Source of the DNA: CALGDE01 sp964655355
GTDB lineage: Bacteria; Cyanobacteriota; Cyanobacteriia; CACIAM-69d
Direction of reading: 5' to 3'
Length of the DNA: 64,000 nucleotides
Assembly: GCA_964655355.1 (NCBI GenBank)
Contig: CAZZMD010000008.1
Span: 38,451-102,450, forward strand
Shown here piece after piece: positions 1-9,005 of the stretch; position 1 is the first letter of the stretch, and each line of letters starts with the position of its first letter. Under the pieces are notes generated by a model that saw nothing but the letters and a program-made list of their open reading frames with translations, searched no databases and was not told the origin of the DNA. Position numbers and translations under genes: made by a program.

Positions 1-20
1 TGGAGGGGCTGCAGATGCAT
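1..20 (-). CDS. ccmN: CcmN, carboxysome assembly protein (5' end only)
   Basis: The first six codons of a minus-strand gene running off the window edge read M-H-L-Q-P-L. CcmN proteins characteristically begin with a similar Met-x-Leu-Pro-Pro-Leu-type stretch, and ccmN normally follows ccmM in beta-carboxysome operons. CcmN links CcmM to the CcmK shell through a C-terminal peptide. No strong ribosome site is visible just upstream. The call rests on position plus six residues, so it is tentative. Confidence 0.5.
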
Positions 21-174
21 GGACGGACCAACCTAATTTAAGGGTGCGGACAAGGGAGGATTATGTCTCAGGACTCGTCTCGGAATATTTGGGCGGTGGG
101 ACTGGGGGGATGGCTTGGGCGATCGCCTCAGTTCCGGGTCATTAATTTTGGGAACTGAGGCGAGTTGAAACGCG

Positions 175-2193
175 CTACGGGCGCTGAACGATTTCCTCGT
201 ACACCCGGCGCTTGTTTTTGGAATCAATGCCGATCACGCGCACATATTCGCCGCTGTGGTCTGCTAGGCAGGCTTCCAATTCGGCGACGACTTGGGATTT
301 GTTGGTGGTGTCGATGGGCTTGCAGCTATTCCAGGAGTTGATCTGGAAGCGGCGGCGATCGACGTGTTCGGTGCCAATTTTGTAGCCCTGGGCGAGGAGC
401 CCTTGGACTTGGGACACCACATCGGCGGGCAGGCGGCTGCTCCCGTAGGAGGCTGCGCCATTGCCGTTGCTGCTGTAACCGCCGCCGGTGCTGGCGGGGG
501 CACTGTAGGAGGCCGCCGGTGCAGAGGCTTTCTTTCCGCCAGGACGCTGGGCGATCGCTTCAAATACGCGGCGCTTGGCTTTGGTGTCAACACCCAAGAC
601 GCGCACGTAGTCGTTGGGGTGCTCTGCCATGCAGGCTTGAATCTGGGAGATGGCTTGGGATTCGCTGGTGGCGCTGACGCCGCTGCAGGAGGTCCAAGCA
701 CTGACTTTGAAGCGGCGGGCATCGGTGAATTCTGCGGTGATCTTGCAGCCGCTGGCGAGGGCATTGCGGATTTGACCCACCACTTCACCATCTAAGCCGC
801 CGACTGCCGTTGCGGCACCGCCGCCACTGGGGGCGAAGTTTGTGCGGACCCCACCACTCACCGTGACGGGACCGTCGGGGCGCTGAACAATTTGCTCGTG
901 GACTCGGCGCTTGTTGACCGTATCCACGCCCAGGATCCGAACGTAGCTGCCTTGGTTGTTGGCCATGCAGTTTTCCAACGCGCCCATGACTTCGTTGGGG
1001 CTGGCGTTGGTGAAGGATCCGCAGGAGGTCCAGGCGCTGACTTGGAAGCGACGGCGGCTGGTGAATTCTAGGGAAATGCCGTAGCCCTGGGAAATGAGCT
1101 GTTGAATCTGCTGGCCAATATCACCGCCAACACTGCCGCTGGCAGACGCCGCTGCAGAACCGTTGCGGCTGGCGCTACCCTTGAAGCCGCCGGAGCTGCT
1201 GCCCACACCGGGGCGATCGCCGGGGCGCTGAATAATTTCTTCGAATGCTCGACGCTTATTTGCGGTATCCACGCCAATTAGCCGTACATACTTGCCACCG
1301 TTGGCGGACAAGCAGCCTTCCAGGGCCGATAAGACTTCCGACTCGCGGGATGAGCTGGACAATCCGCAGCTATTCCATGAGGCGGTTTGGAAGCGACGTT
1401 TATCGGCGGACTCTGCCGTCACCTTGTAGCCCTGTGCTAGAAGCTGACGAACTTGTTGGACTAACTCTGGGCTAAGAGACGTGCTCACCACAGACCCCCT
1501 GGACTTAGAATTTTGAGTTTGATTGGTTGGATTTGGAGACGAATCAGATGATCGAGCTCGGCTGGCTGCCGCGCCCCTCTGACCAGAAGCACCATTCGCG
1601 CTGGATGACCGATATGGACTGTATCCAGACGCCGGACTAACGCCTTGCTCACTCCCCAGGAGTTGGGCCACAAATTCCCGATCCTGTGGACGTACGGTGG
1701 GTAAGGCTTCTGCCGCCTCTTGGGTTAATACCACCGATCCCGATGGCACAAACCGCCCTGGCGGAACTTCCACATCTTGAATCAGGGCGTGCATCATGAC
1801 AATACAGCCATTTCCAAGACGGGCATTAAAGACTGTCGAGCGGAACCCGATGAAACATTCTGCGCCGATGTAAGCCGGACCATGCACGAGGGCGAGATGG
1901 CTGATCACCGTGCGATCGCCCACCCAAACCGCATAATCCCGATCATCATCCCCCAGGACGCGCCCGTTTCCCACGCCATGGATCACGGCCCCGTCGTTCA
2001 CCTGGGTCTGCTGACCTAAATGAAAGGGGGTGTCGGGCTCGGCGCGGACCGATGTTCCCGGTCCGATCACGGCTCCCTTCCCAATGGTGACGGGTCCCAC
2101 CACGTTGGAGAAGCGATGGACCGATGCCGACGAGTGGATGGATGGACCACTCGACCGGGATGCCACTGAGGAACCTGATCGTGAGACTTGCAT
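175..2193 (-). CDS. ccmM: CcmM, carboxysome scaffold with gamma-carbonic anhydrase domain and four RbcS-like modules
   Basis: This 672-residue protein organises Rubisco and carbonic anhydrase inside the beta-carboxysome. Residues ~15-190 are a left-handed beta-helix gamma-carbonic-anhydrase domain, with candidate zinc ligands His72, His99 and His104. A low-complexity Ser/Ala/Asn linker (~195-237) precedes four Rubisco-small-subunit-like (SSUL) modules at about 239-325, 355-440, 468-553 and 587-672. Each module ends in a variant of E-x-I-x-Q-R-P and carries a Cys pair (W-x-S-C and a later Ala/Glu/Asn-Cys), a pair reported in this family to respond to redox state. Three modules are found in the Synechococcus 7942 protein, so this is a longer version. 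An internal GTG with its own ribosome site would yield a short, SSUL-only form. It lies 15 bp downstream of ccmL and upstream of ccmN. Confidence 0.97.
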   Translation of the reverse strand: MQVSRSGSSVASRSSGPSIHSSASVHRFSNVVGPVTIGKGAVIGPGTSVRAEPDTPFHLGQQTQVNDGAVIHGVGNGRVLGDDDRDYAVWVGDRTVISHLALVHGPAYIGAECFIGFRSTVFNARLGNGCIVMMHALIQDVEVPPGRFVPSGSVVLTQEAAEALPTVRPQDREFVAQLLGSEQGVSPASGYSPYRSSSANGASGQRGAAASRARSSDSSPNPTNQTQNSKSRGSVVSTSLSPELVQQVRQLLAQGYKVTAESADKRRFQTASWNSCGLSSSSRESEVLSALEGCLSANGGKYVRLIGVDTANKRRAFEEIIQRPGDRPGVGSSSGGFKGSASRNGSAAASASGSVGGDIGQQIQQLISQGYGISLEFTSRRRFQVSAWTSCGSFTNASPNEVMGALENCMANNQGSYVRILGVDTVNKRRVHEQIVQRPDGPVTVSGGVRTNFAPSGGGAATAVGGLDGEVVGQIRNALASGCKITAEFTDARRFKVSAWTSCSGVSATSESQAISQIQACMAEHPNDYVRVLGVDTKAKRRVFEAIAQRPGGKKASAPAASYSAPASTGGGYSSNGNGAASYGSSRLPADVVSQVQGLLAQGYKIGTEHVDRRRFQINSWNSCKPIDTTNKSQVVAELEACLADHSGEYVRVIGIDSKNKRRVYEEIVQRP
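1486..1500 (-). promoter_or_regulatory. Internal ribosome site and GTG starts for the short CcmM isoform
   Basis: On the minus strand the linker contains AGGGGG followed after three bases by two successive in-frame GTG codons (Val235 and Val236). Initiation here would produce a 438-residue protein made only of the four SSUL modules. In Synechococcus 7942 the short form, M35, is known to be made by internal initiation at a valine codon in the same linker. The match in place and sequence type is good; use of this site is inferred. Confidence 0.65.
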
Positions 2194-2208
2194 CGTGTTT
2201 CCCTGCCT

Positions 2209-2529
2209 TTAAGATTCGGGCAACAGCAACCGCTCTGCCTGGCGCTTGTCGTATAAGCGCATTTTTTCAACACTGACCGTGTCGATAATCGCTACGACGG
2301 CAGCGTCAATGGGGCGACCTTCACCCCCGTCCACATGCCGCGCAGCACTTCCCCGGCTGACTAACACCCACTCATCCACACCGGCACCGACGCCGTCGCC
2401 CGCTACTTCATAGCGGTCTGTTAGGTTCCCGGAATCATCTACAAGTTGAACAAGGAGAAGCTTCAAACCTCGCAGGCGGGGCTCTTTTTGGGTGCTAACA
2501 ACGGTGCCGCGAACTTGCGCGATTTGCAT
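2209..2529 (-). CDS. ccmL: CcmL, pentameric carboxysome vertex protein
   Basis: This 106-residue protein is of the EutN/CcmL family, whose pentamers cap the vertices of the carboxysome shell. It starts M-Q-I-A-Q-V-R-G-T-V-V, the usual CcmL N-terminus. I chose this ATG over one 14 codons upstream because the upstream extension does not resemble the family and the normal length is about 100 residues. Later features are the D-E-W-V-L-V-S-R-G-S-A-A-R stretch and the I-D-A-A-V-V-A-I-I-D segment typical of the family. It is co-directional with ccmK upstream and ccmM 15 bp downstream. Confidence 0.95.
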   Translation of the reverse strand: MQIAQVRGTVVSTQKEPRLRGLKLLLVQLVDDSGNLTDRYEVAGDGVGAGVDEWVLVSRGSAARHVDGGEGRPIDAAVVAIIDTVSVEKMRLYDKRQAERLLLPES

Positions 2530-2942
2530 GGGGATAACCTGCGTCAGTGTGTCACTGAACGCCAATAACACTAAACTTCACGACAGGGATTACCTGAACC
2601 CATGATGGGACAAAGTCAGAGCACTTTAGCCCTGGCTCAAATAATCGTTTTACTCAAACTAAGAATCTTAATGAAAGCTGATTATGCTGCTTCTCTGTCT
2701 GAGTGGAACTCAATAGAAAAGAGCGCATTCGGTAAAGTTCAATCGCCCCGGCGGCGGATGTCGCGGCTGTTCTCAGGGATGAGCGGTGGGGGCTCAATGG
2801 GCGGGAATGGCTGGTGTGACCCCAAGGGCGTTACCAGCCAAAGGCCCAGAGCTGAATGCCAACGGTCTTGGTGGGAATCTCGGAGGGCGGTACGCACTAA
2901 CCGATTTATTCACGCTGCCTGTTCCCGTTGGCGGGCGATCGC
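2530..2942. other. ccmK-ccmL intergenic region, no gene seen
   Basis: This is a 413 bp gap between ccmK and ccmL. I see no convincing reading frame, no clear rho-independent terminator and no tandem repeat. Some cyanobacteria carry a second ccmK here, but no BMC-domain remnant is visible in any frame. Confidence 0.5.
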
Positions 2943-3251
2943 CTATTCAGAGAACTGCTGAACCGCCTCGGTGTAGCGGATGGGCAGAACGTACTCCAGG
3001 TTCTCGTGGGGGCGAGCGATGATGTGGGTGGAAACCACTTCGCCACCGTCAACGCGGCGAACGGATTCTTTACCCGCTGCGACGGATGCCTGAACTTCAG
3101 ACACGTCGCCACGGACGATAACGGTGACGCGAGCGCTACCAATTTTCTCGTAGCCCACCAGGGTCACACGAGCCGCTTTAACCATGGCGTCAGCAGCTTC
3201 CACAACGGCGGGAAAGCCACGGGTTTCAATCATTCCAACTGCGATAGGCAT
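2943..3251 (-). CDS. ccmK: CcmK, hexameric carboxysome shell protein (CcmK2-like)
   Basis: This 102-residue single BMC-domain protein forms the hexagonal facets of the carboxysome shell. It begins M-P-I-A-V-G-M-I-E-T-R-G-F-P and contains the A-R-V-T-L-V-G-Y-E-K-I-G-S pore-region segment and H-I-I-A-R-P-H-E-N-L-E-Y-V-L-P. The T-R-G-F-P near the N-terminus and the short C-terminus resemble CcmK2 more than CcmK1. The ATG at 3251 is preceded by GAGGAG at good spacing; an in-frame ATG 22 codons upstream would add a non-family extension. It heads the minus-strand ccm operon, and only one ccmK copy is present here. Confidence 0.96.
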   Translation of the reverse strand: MPIAVGMIETRGFPAVVEAADAMVKAARVTLVGYEKIGSARVTVIVRGDVSEVQASVAAGKESVRRVDGGEVVSTHIIARPHENLEYVLPIRYTEAVQQFSE

Positions 3252-3694
3252 TTCGTCGAACTCCTCTGGGTCTAAAGGATGAGTTTTCTGTGATTCTCTT
3301 GGACCTGTGGTCGCCATTGCCTGCGGGCCACTCGGCCGCCTGGTGAATTACCGATCCCGTGCGGGGTTATCGGTAATCTCGGCTACTAATTCTCTCATTA
3401 TTTGAGAACATCGACTGACGCAAGTTCGGCTTCGGCATTGGGGAGAGGGGCAGAATCAACAGATTTTGCCGCTTCCGATGCGCGAGAAGCCTTAGCCCGC
3501 CCTGGGACTTGCAAAATCCTTTGGTTAGGTCAGCCTGACAAATCAGTCAAGATTTGTCCATAAGCATATCGAATGGTGGGCCGCTACCAGTTTGTGAATT
3601 TCAATCCCAGTGATAACGGCAGACTAATCAATCTGTTACGGGTGAACCAAATTGATTTGTCCCGTCGGGTTGTGACCCTTGAGATTCGGGCGCT
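3252..3694. other. Intergenic region upstream of the ccm operon
   Basis: This 443 bp region separates cupS from ccmK, both on the minus strand. It should hold the ccm operon promoter and the end of the ndhF3 operon transcript. It has AT-rich stretches near 3380-3420 and 3540-3660, but I cannot assign -35/-10 boxes or a terminator with confidence. No coding sequence was recognised. Confidence 0.4.
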
Positions 3695-4102
3695 CTAGCC
3701 CATGAGGATGACGTTGTCGAGGACGTGGATAATTCCGTTTTCGGCTTCGATGTCCGCTGCGAGTACTGTGGCGTTTTTCACTTCAAAGGCATCGTTTAAG
3801 CCGGTGCGGATGGGGATGGGGGCCCCTTCGATGGATGCTATTTCTCCCATTTGGAGCAGTTCTGCTTGGGTGTATTTGCCGGAGACGACGTGGAAGGTCA
3901 GGATGCGGGCCAGTTGAGGTGGGTTTTGCACTAGGGTTTGCACGGTGCCGGGGGGGAGTTTGGCGAAGGCGTCGTCGTTTGGAGCAAACACGGTGAAGGG
4001 GCCGCCGGTTTGTAGGGTTTCTACGAGTCCGGCGGCTTGGACCGCAGCGACTAGGGTGGAAAAACCCTCGGTATTCACAGCAATATCAACAATCGTAGCC
4101 AT
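3695..4102 (-). CDS. cupS: CupS, fasciclin-fold subunit of the inducible CO2-uptake NDH-1 complex
   Basis: This 135-residue protein is a single FAS1 (fasciclin-like) domain. Visible hallmarks are the T-V-F-A-P-N-D-D-A-F-A-K-L segment, I-L-T-F-H-V-V-S-G-K, and the C-terminal G-I-I-H-V-L-D-N-V-I-L. It has no signal peptide, so it acts on the cytoplasmic side. It is the last gene after ndhF3, ndhD3 and cupA, the position of cupS (sll1735 in Synechocystis), which belongs to the NDH-1MS complex and has a fasciclin-like fold. Generic FAS1 proteins are usually secreted, so context and lack of a leader favour CupS. Confidence 0.88.
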   Translation of the reverse strand: MATIVDIAVNTEGFSTLVAAVQAAGLVETLQTGGPFTVFAPNDDAFAKLPPGTVQTLVQNPPQLARILTFHVVSGKYTQAELLQMGEIASIEGAPIPIRTGLNDAFEVKNATVLAADIEAENGIIHVLDNVILMG

Positions 4103-4181
4103 AGCCTAGAAGGACAGAACCAGAGATACAGTAACGGTAAGGGGTGTGAGGACGGACCGCGAACACGGCCCTCGGACGCTG

Positions 4182-5477
4182 TTAACGATACTCCTGATCC
4201 TGGATCGCTTTTAGGCGGGCTTCGGGGCGCAGGAATCGATCCATTTGACTTTCGAAGAATTGCCGGTTGGCCAGGCGGTGTTCGGGGTTGGGGTCATCGA
4301 GGGGGTAGAGCAGGGCGGTGCGCAGGGCTTGGATCACGGCGGAGGTGACGTTGTACATGGACCGCTGAAACGTAATACCGAGCTGAATCAAAATATCGTC
4401 GTCGCCGCGGCAGTAGTTGTCGTAGTAGTCCAGGAGGTAGTCGGGCAGGAAGTGCATCATGTCTTGCATGAGCAGGGTGGGGGGGATGCCGGCGCTGCCG
4501 ACGGGGAAGACGTCCGCATACAGGATCCCGTAGTGAAAATCTTTTTGTTCGGCGGGGACTTCGTGGGCTTGGGCGTTGTAGGATTTGGTGCCGCGGAAGG
4601 GGGCGGTGCGATAAAAGACCGCTTCGACGTAGGGGAGGGCGGCTTCATAGAGCCAGGTGAAGGCTTTGCTTTTGGGGATGAGTTCGTAGCATTCGTCGCC
4701 GACATAAACATGGTGATAAATCGGGCGTCCGGCGACGGCGAAGATGCCATTCACTAGAAAATCCATGGCGTCGGGGACGCCGCTGAAGCCGCCTTCGTCA
4801 TAAATATCGGACATTTCGAAGAAGACGGGGGCCATCACTTCCCAAAACAGTCCTAGGTTGGCGTAGTAGGACAGGTCCCGGCATTTTTCATAGAACATGT
4901 CTGGGAATAGCTTATGTAAACCCAGCATGAGGGGGTTGCCTTTGAAGTAGGCGGCGATCGCGCGATCGCAATTCGCCTTGTATTCGTCGGTATACAGGTA
5001 ATCGTTGAAGCGGCCGCCCATGCCTTGGTGCCACAGCATGGCTTGTTTGCAGGCTTCGGCGAATTCCATATTCACGCGATCGTGCCAGAGGTGGTGGAAG
5101 AGTTTGGGTAGTTTTTTGCCCACTTCCCCTTTGTCCATAAAGTCCAGCAGTTCGGGATGGGCTCCGGCTTCCCCTCGCCAAATGCGCAGGTCGGCGGTGT
5201 CTCCGGCGTAGTGGTTGGGGAGGTCTAGGTAGGTTTTCGGTAGGAAATATTTAAAGGCGGGCAGGGGGTTCAGGAAGACGCGCTCGGCGATGTAGAGCAG
5301 GTCCCGCCAATAAAAGTCCATGGGGACGGCATAGGCTTTGTAGATGCCGATGATTTGTTTCAGGTTGTCTGGGGTGTCCGGCAGCATGGAGCCCCCTGCT
5401 TCGAGCCGGTGGATGATGTCGGCGTAGGGGTGGGTGGAGGGGGGGATTACGGTTTTGTTTTCGGTGAGGATCGCCAT
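4182..5477 (-). CDS. cupA: CupA (ChpY), CO2-hydration subunit of NDH-1MS
   Basis: This 431-residue protein converts CO2 to bicarbonate using proton removal by the specialised NDH-1 complex at the thylakoid membrane. It is the low-CO2-inducible paralogue, longer than CupB because of an insertion around residues 81-120. The H-H-L-W-H-D-R motif (residues 128-134) contains His129 and Arg134, with the same five-residue spacing as the His/Arg pair proposed to bind zinc in the Thermosynechococcus enzyme. It is transcribed after ndhD3 (78 bp gap) and before cupS (79 bp gap). Confidence 0.96.
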   Translation of the reverse strand: MAILTENKTVIPPSTHPYADIIHRLEAGGSMLPDTPDNLKQIIGIYKAYAVPMDFYWRDLLYIAERVFLNPLPAFKYFLPKTYLDLPNHYAGDTADLRIWRGEAGAHPELLDFMDKGEVGKKLPKLFHHLWHDRVNMEFAEACKQAMLWHQGMGGRFNDYLYTDEYKANCDRAIAAYFKGNPLMLGLHKLFPDMFYEKCRDLSYYANLGLFWEVMAPVFFEMSDIYDEGGFSGVPDAMDFLVNGIFAVAGRPIYHHVYVGDECYELIPKSKAFTWLYEAALPYVEAVFYRTAPFRGTKSYNAQAHEVPAEQKDFHYGILYADVFPVGSAGIPPTLLMQDMMHFLPDYLLDYYDNYCRGDDDILIQLGITFQRSMYNVTSAVIQALRTALLYPLDDPNPEHRLANRQFFESQMDRFLRPEARLKAIQDQEYR

Positions 5478-5555
5478 GGTGCGGAGGATTAAGGGGGGAT
5501 GTTATGGACGAGTGGGAATGGACGGGGGGGAGGGGAGTAAATAAAACCTAAAAAC

Positions 5556-7091
5556 CTAGGGGCTTGGAAGCTCGGGTGGGCTGGGGAGTTTGGCGATTTC
5601 TAGGGGGGCTAGGTTATCCAGGTTGGTTGGGGCGGCGGGTAGGGCGGCGACCATGTTGGTGGCGGTGGTTTCTCCCCAGCGGACGAGCCATTGGGGTTGG
5701 ATGCCGAGGAAGAACACCAACGCCGCTAGGGCGATCGCGGGTAGGGTCTCCGTGAGGGGCACTTTCGGGAAGTAGGCGATCGCATTATCCAGCTTTCCGA
5801 AGCAGGTGCGGTTTAACAAAATCACGAAATAGACCGCAGTTAAGCCGCTGCCTAGAACACATAAGAGGGTGGGCAGGGAGTAGATCCGATAGGTGCCTTG
5901 GAAGACAAGGAATTCGGTGATGAAGCCGACGAGGCCGGGGATGCCGGCGCTGGCCATGCCGCCCAGGACGAGGAGGGCGCTGACCAGGGGCAGTCCGCGG
6001 ATGGGGTTCATGAGGCCGTTGAGGACGTCTAGCTCGCGGGTGCCGACTTTGGTTTCGATGATGCCGACTAAATTAAACAGCAGCCCCAGGATTAGACCGT
6101 GGGACACCATTTGGCTGACGGCGCCGGTCAGGGCGAGGTCGGTCATGGCTGCGCCCCCTAGCAACACATAACCCATGTGACCGATGGAGCTGTAGGCCAC
6201 CATCCGTTTGATGTCTTTTTGGGCGATCGCGGTGATGGCGCCGTAGAGGACGCTGATGGTGGCCCAGATGGCGAGGTAGGGGGAAATGACGGCCCAGGCG
6301 TCGGGGAAGAGACCGAGACCAAAGCGGAAGAGGCCATAGGTGCCGAGTTTCGCGAGGACGCCGCCGAGCATGATGGCGACGGGGGTGGAGGCGGAGACGT
6401 AGGTGTCGGGGAGCCAGGTGTGGAAGGGGACAAGGGGGATCTTGATCGCAAAGGCAATCAGGAGTAGGGCGAGGAGGCCGAGTTGTAGTTCTAGGGGTAG
6501 GCTGTGGTGCAGGATGGCGCTATAGGTAAAGTCGCTGGTTTCGCTGAACCAGGCGGTGCCGAGGAAGCCTGCCAACATTAATGCGCCGGATAGGGCGGTG
6601 TAGATCAGGAATTTCATGGCGGAGTAGGCCCGCTTTTCGTCGCTGCCCCAGATGGCAATTAACAGGTATAGGGGCACTAGCTCCAGTTCGTAGAGCAGGA
6701 AGAAGAGCAGGAGGTTTTGGGCCAGAAATGCGCCGGCGACGCCGCCGCTCACCAACAGTAGGAGTCCGTAAAACAGCCGGGGGCGGTTGATGTTGGCGTC
6801 GGTGCTGCCGATCGCGACGAGGGTCAATAGCCCATTGAGTCCCACCATCAGGAGGGATAGACCGTCTAGGCTGAGGTCGTAGTTCAAGCCTAGGGCGGGC
6901 AGCCAGGGCAGAAATTCATGGAACTGAAACCCGGCGTTGCTGGGGTCGAATTGGGTGAAGAGGTATAGACTCCAGCCGAGGGGGGCGATCGCGGCTGCGA
7001 TGGCGGTGGTTTTTGCCTTCGGACCAGTGAGGGGCAGGAGCAGGATGGCGATCGCCCCGGCGATGGGTATCCAAATCAGTGCGCTGAGCAT
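5556..7091 (-). CDS. ndhD3: NdhD3, antiporter-like proton-pumping subunit of the inducible CO2-uptake NDH-1
   Basis: This 511-residue polytopic protein of the complex I NuoM/NdhD family has about 14 hydrophobic segments. The conserved Y-E-L-E-L-V-P-L-Y segment (essential membrane Glu), L-V-P-F-H-T-W-L-P-D and the Lys-containing Q-K-D-I-K-R-M-V-A-Y-S-S-I-G-H loop are intact. It sits between ndhF3 and cupA in a single co-directional array, which identifies it as the D3 form rather than the respiratory D1/D2 forms. The C-terminal tail is Pro/Leu-rich and looks lineage-specific. Confidence 0.95.
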   Translation of the reverse strand: MLSALIWIPIAGAIAILLLPLTGPKAKTTAIAAAIAPLGWSLYLFTQFDPSNAGFQFHEFLPWLPALGLNYDLSLDGLSLLMVGLNGLLTLVAIGSTDANINRPRLFYGLLLLVSGGVAGAFLAQNLLLFFLLYELELVPLYLLIAIWGSDEKRAYSAMKFLIYTALSGALMLAGFLGTAWFSETSDFTYSAILHHSLPLELQLGLLALLLIAFAIKIPLVPFHTWLPDTYVSASTPVAIMLGGVLAKLGTYGLFRFGLGLFPDAWAVISPYLAIWATISVLYGAITAIAQKDIKRMVAYSSIGHMGYVLLGGAAMTDLALTGAVSQMVSHGLILGLLFNLVGIIETKVGTRELDVLNGLMNPIRGLPLVSALLVLGGMASAGIPGLVGFITEFLVFQGTYRIYSLPTLLCVLGSGLTAVYFVILLNRTCFGKLDNAIAYFPKVPLTETLPAIALAALVFFLGIQPQWLVRWGETTATNMVAALPAAPTNLDNLAPLEIAKLPSPPELPSP

Positions 7092-7148
7092 GGGTTTGAG
7101 GGAGGGATGGGTAGGGAATTTAGGGGACGCAAGGACGGACTGGGGGGG

Positions 7149-9005
7149 TTATTGGGGCAGTAGGGCCAGTAGGGCTGACCAGTTGATGTATAGGGCGATC
7201 GCGATCGTGCCGATGGCGATGGTGAGGACGTAGGTTTGGGCGCGACCGGTGTTGCCGTATTTCAGGGAGCCGCCGCTGATCAGGGACGCGAGTCCGACCA
7301 TGTTGACGAGTCCGTCGATGACGTAGCGGTCTAGCCAGTCGGTGATTTGGGAGAGTTTGCCGACGCCCGCTACGACGGTGTTGCGGTAGAGGGTGGGGGT
7401 GTAGAAGTCGTAGGCGAGTAGGTCCCGGAGGGGTTTTTGGATCATTTCGTTGGGGGCTTTGGCGGGGTTGATCCAGTAGAGTGCGATGCCAAGGCCTAGT
7501 CCTAGGGCGCTGACGCCGGTGGTGGCTAGGGCCATGGTGAGGTTGAGGTCCATCCAGGCGGGTAGTAGGTCTAGGGTGGAGAGGATGAGGGGGAGGTGCA
7601 GACTGAGGCCGAGACCGAAGGTCATGGGCATGACCATAAGCCAGATGGGCTCTGGGGCTCGACCGGTCATGTCTTGGAATTCACCGGCGAAGATTAGACC
7701 TAGCATTCGGGTGAGGGCTAGGGTGGCGAGGCCGCTGGTGAGCAGAACAACTATTACACCAGCGATTTCTTGGCTGGTCCATAGTCCGGTGGTGAGTTTG
7801 AGCAGGGCCCAGAATCCGCCGAGGGGGGGCAGACCCACTAGGGCGATCGCGCCGCCAATAAACGACACGCCGGTGATGGGGCGGCGGCTCCAGAGTCCGC
7901 CCATTTGGGTTAGGTCTTGGGTGACGACGCTTAAAATAATTGACCCGGCTCCCATCATCAGGAGCGCCATGGCGAAGGCGTAGGTCATCACCAGTAGCAA
8001 CGCGGCTTCCGGTTGCTGGCCGCCGACGGCGACGAAGATGAGACCCATGTAGGCGCTGCTTAGATAGGACAACACCCGCTTGATGTCTACCTGGGCGATC
8101 GCCACTAGGGTGGCGCCGATGGCGGTGACTGCGCCGATGGTGCCGCAAACGATGGATGCGGTGGGGGAGAGGGCGATGACGGGTTCGAGTTTGACCAGGA
8201 CCCATGCTCCGACGGCGACGACGACGGCATTCCGCAGGATGGAGCTGGGGAGGGGCCCTTCCATGGCTTCATCGAGCCACAGGTGCAGGGGGAATTGGGC
8301 GCATTTACTCATGGGTCCGGCGACGAGCCCTAATCCCACTAGGGTCATGATGGTGGGATCGATGTCGGCGGTTTGGGCCCATTGGGCAAGTTCGTGAAAG
8401 TTCCAGGTGCCGGCCAGGGGATAGATCGCTAGTACTGCCATCAGCAAAACCAAGTCCCCCACCCGTTTGGTTAAAAAGGCGTCCCGAGCACCGGTGACCA
8501 CTAGGGATTGGTTGTACCAGAAGCCCACCAGCAGATAGGTGCCTAGGGTGAGGATTTCTAGCAGCATGTACGAGAAAAACAGGGAGTCGCACAGGACGAG
8601 GGCACACATACCGGCTTCGAAGAGGGCCATTAGGGTGAAAAATCGTCCCCAGCCCCAGTCCATTTCCATGTAGCCGACAGCGTAGATTTGGGCCAGTAGG
8701 TTGAGACCGGTGATGACCGCTGAGGCGCCTAGGGAGATGCGGGAAATGTCGATGGGGATCGCCAAACTGAAATCTGCCACGCTGAACCAGGGCACGTCTA
8801 GGGCGATGGGGGCGGCTCCCCAGGCACCGGTTAGTCCGAGCAGGCTGTGGATAAATGCCGCCAAGGTCATGGCGATCGCGATGTAGCCGGTGGGACGGGG
8901 GCCGGTTTTTGTTGTTATTCCCGGTGCCCAGGGGATGGTAAGCAGCCCTCCGATCAGGGGGTAGAAGGGAATAAACCAACTGGTCTCGAAGCAGAAGTCA
9001 GGCAT
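7149..9005 (-). CDS. ndhF3: NdhF3, antiporter-like subunit of the inducible CO2-uptake NDH-1
   Basis: This 618-residue membrane protein of the NuoL/NdhF family heads the ndhF3-ndhD3-cupA-cupS operon. It has the K-C-A-Q-F-P-L-H-L-W-L-D-E-A-M-E-G-P signature shared with the CO2-uptake NdhF forms, a Q-V-D-I-K-R-V-L-S-Y-L segment, and a C-terminal lateral-helix region ending in a hydrophobic span. It is divergent from its paralogue ndhF4. In other cyanobacteria this operon is repressed by the LysR regulator CcmR/NdhR when inorganic carbon is ample; no regulator gene is present in this window. Confidence 0.95.
   Translation of the reverse strand: MPDFCFETSWFIPFYPLIGGLLTIPWAPGITTKTGPRPTGYIAIAMTLAAFIHSLLGLTGAWGAAPIALDVPWFSVADFSLAIPIDISRISLGASAVITGLNLLAQIYAVGYMEMDWGWGRFFTLMALFEAGMCALVLCDSLFFSYMLLEILTLGTYLLVGFWYNQSLVVTGARDAFLTKRVGDLVLLMAVLAIYPLAGTWNFHELAQWAQTADIDPTIMTLVGLGLVAGPMSKCAQFPLHLWLDEAMEGPLPSSILRNAVVVAVGAWVLVKLEPVIALSPTASIVCGTIGAVTAIGATLVAIAQVDIKRVLSYLSSAYMGLIFVAVGGQQPEAALLLVMTYAFAMALLMMGAGSIILSVVTQDLTQMGGLWSRRPITGVSFIGGAIALVGLPPLGGFWALLKLTTGLWTSQEIAGVIVVLLTSGLATLALTRMLGLIFAGEFQDMTGRAPEPIWLMVMPMTFGLGLSLHLPLILSTLDLLPAWMDLNLTMALATTGVSALGLGLGIALYWINPAKAPNEMIQKPLRDLLAYDFYTPTLYRNTVVAGVGKLSQITDWLDRYVIDGLVNMVGLASLISGGSLKYGNTGRAQTYVLTIAIGTIAIALYINWSALLALLPQ

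Noticed and set aside
292..795. Long plus-strand open frame opposite ccmM
   Set aside because: It is antisense to a well-supported SSUL region and is Gly/Ala-rich as expected of a shadow frame in GC-rich DNA.
3380..3660. Promoter boxes for the ccm operon
   Set aside because: Several AT-rich hexamers are possible but none pairs at proper spacing well enough to report.
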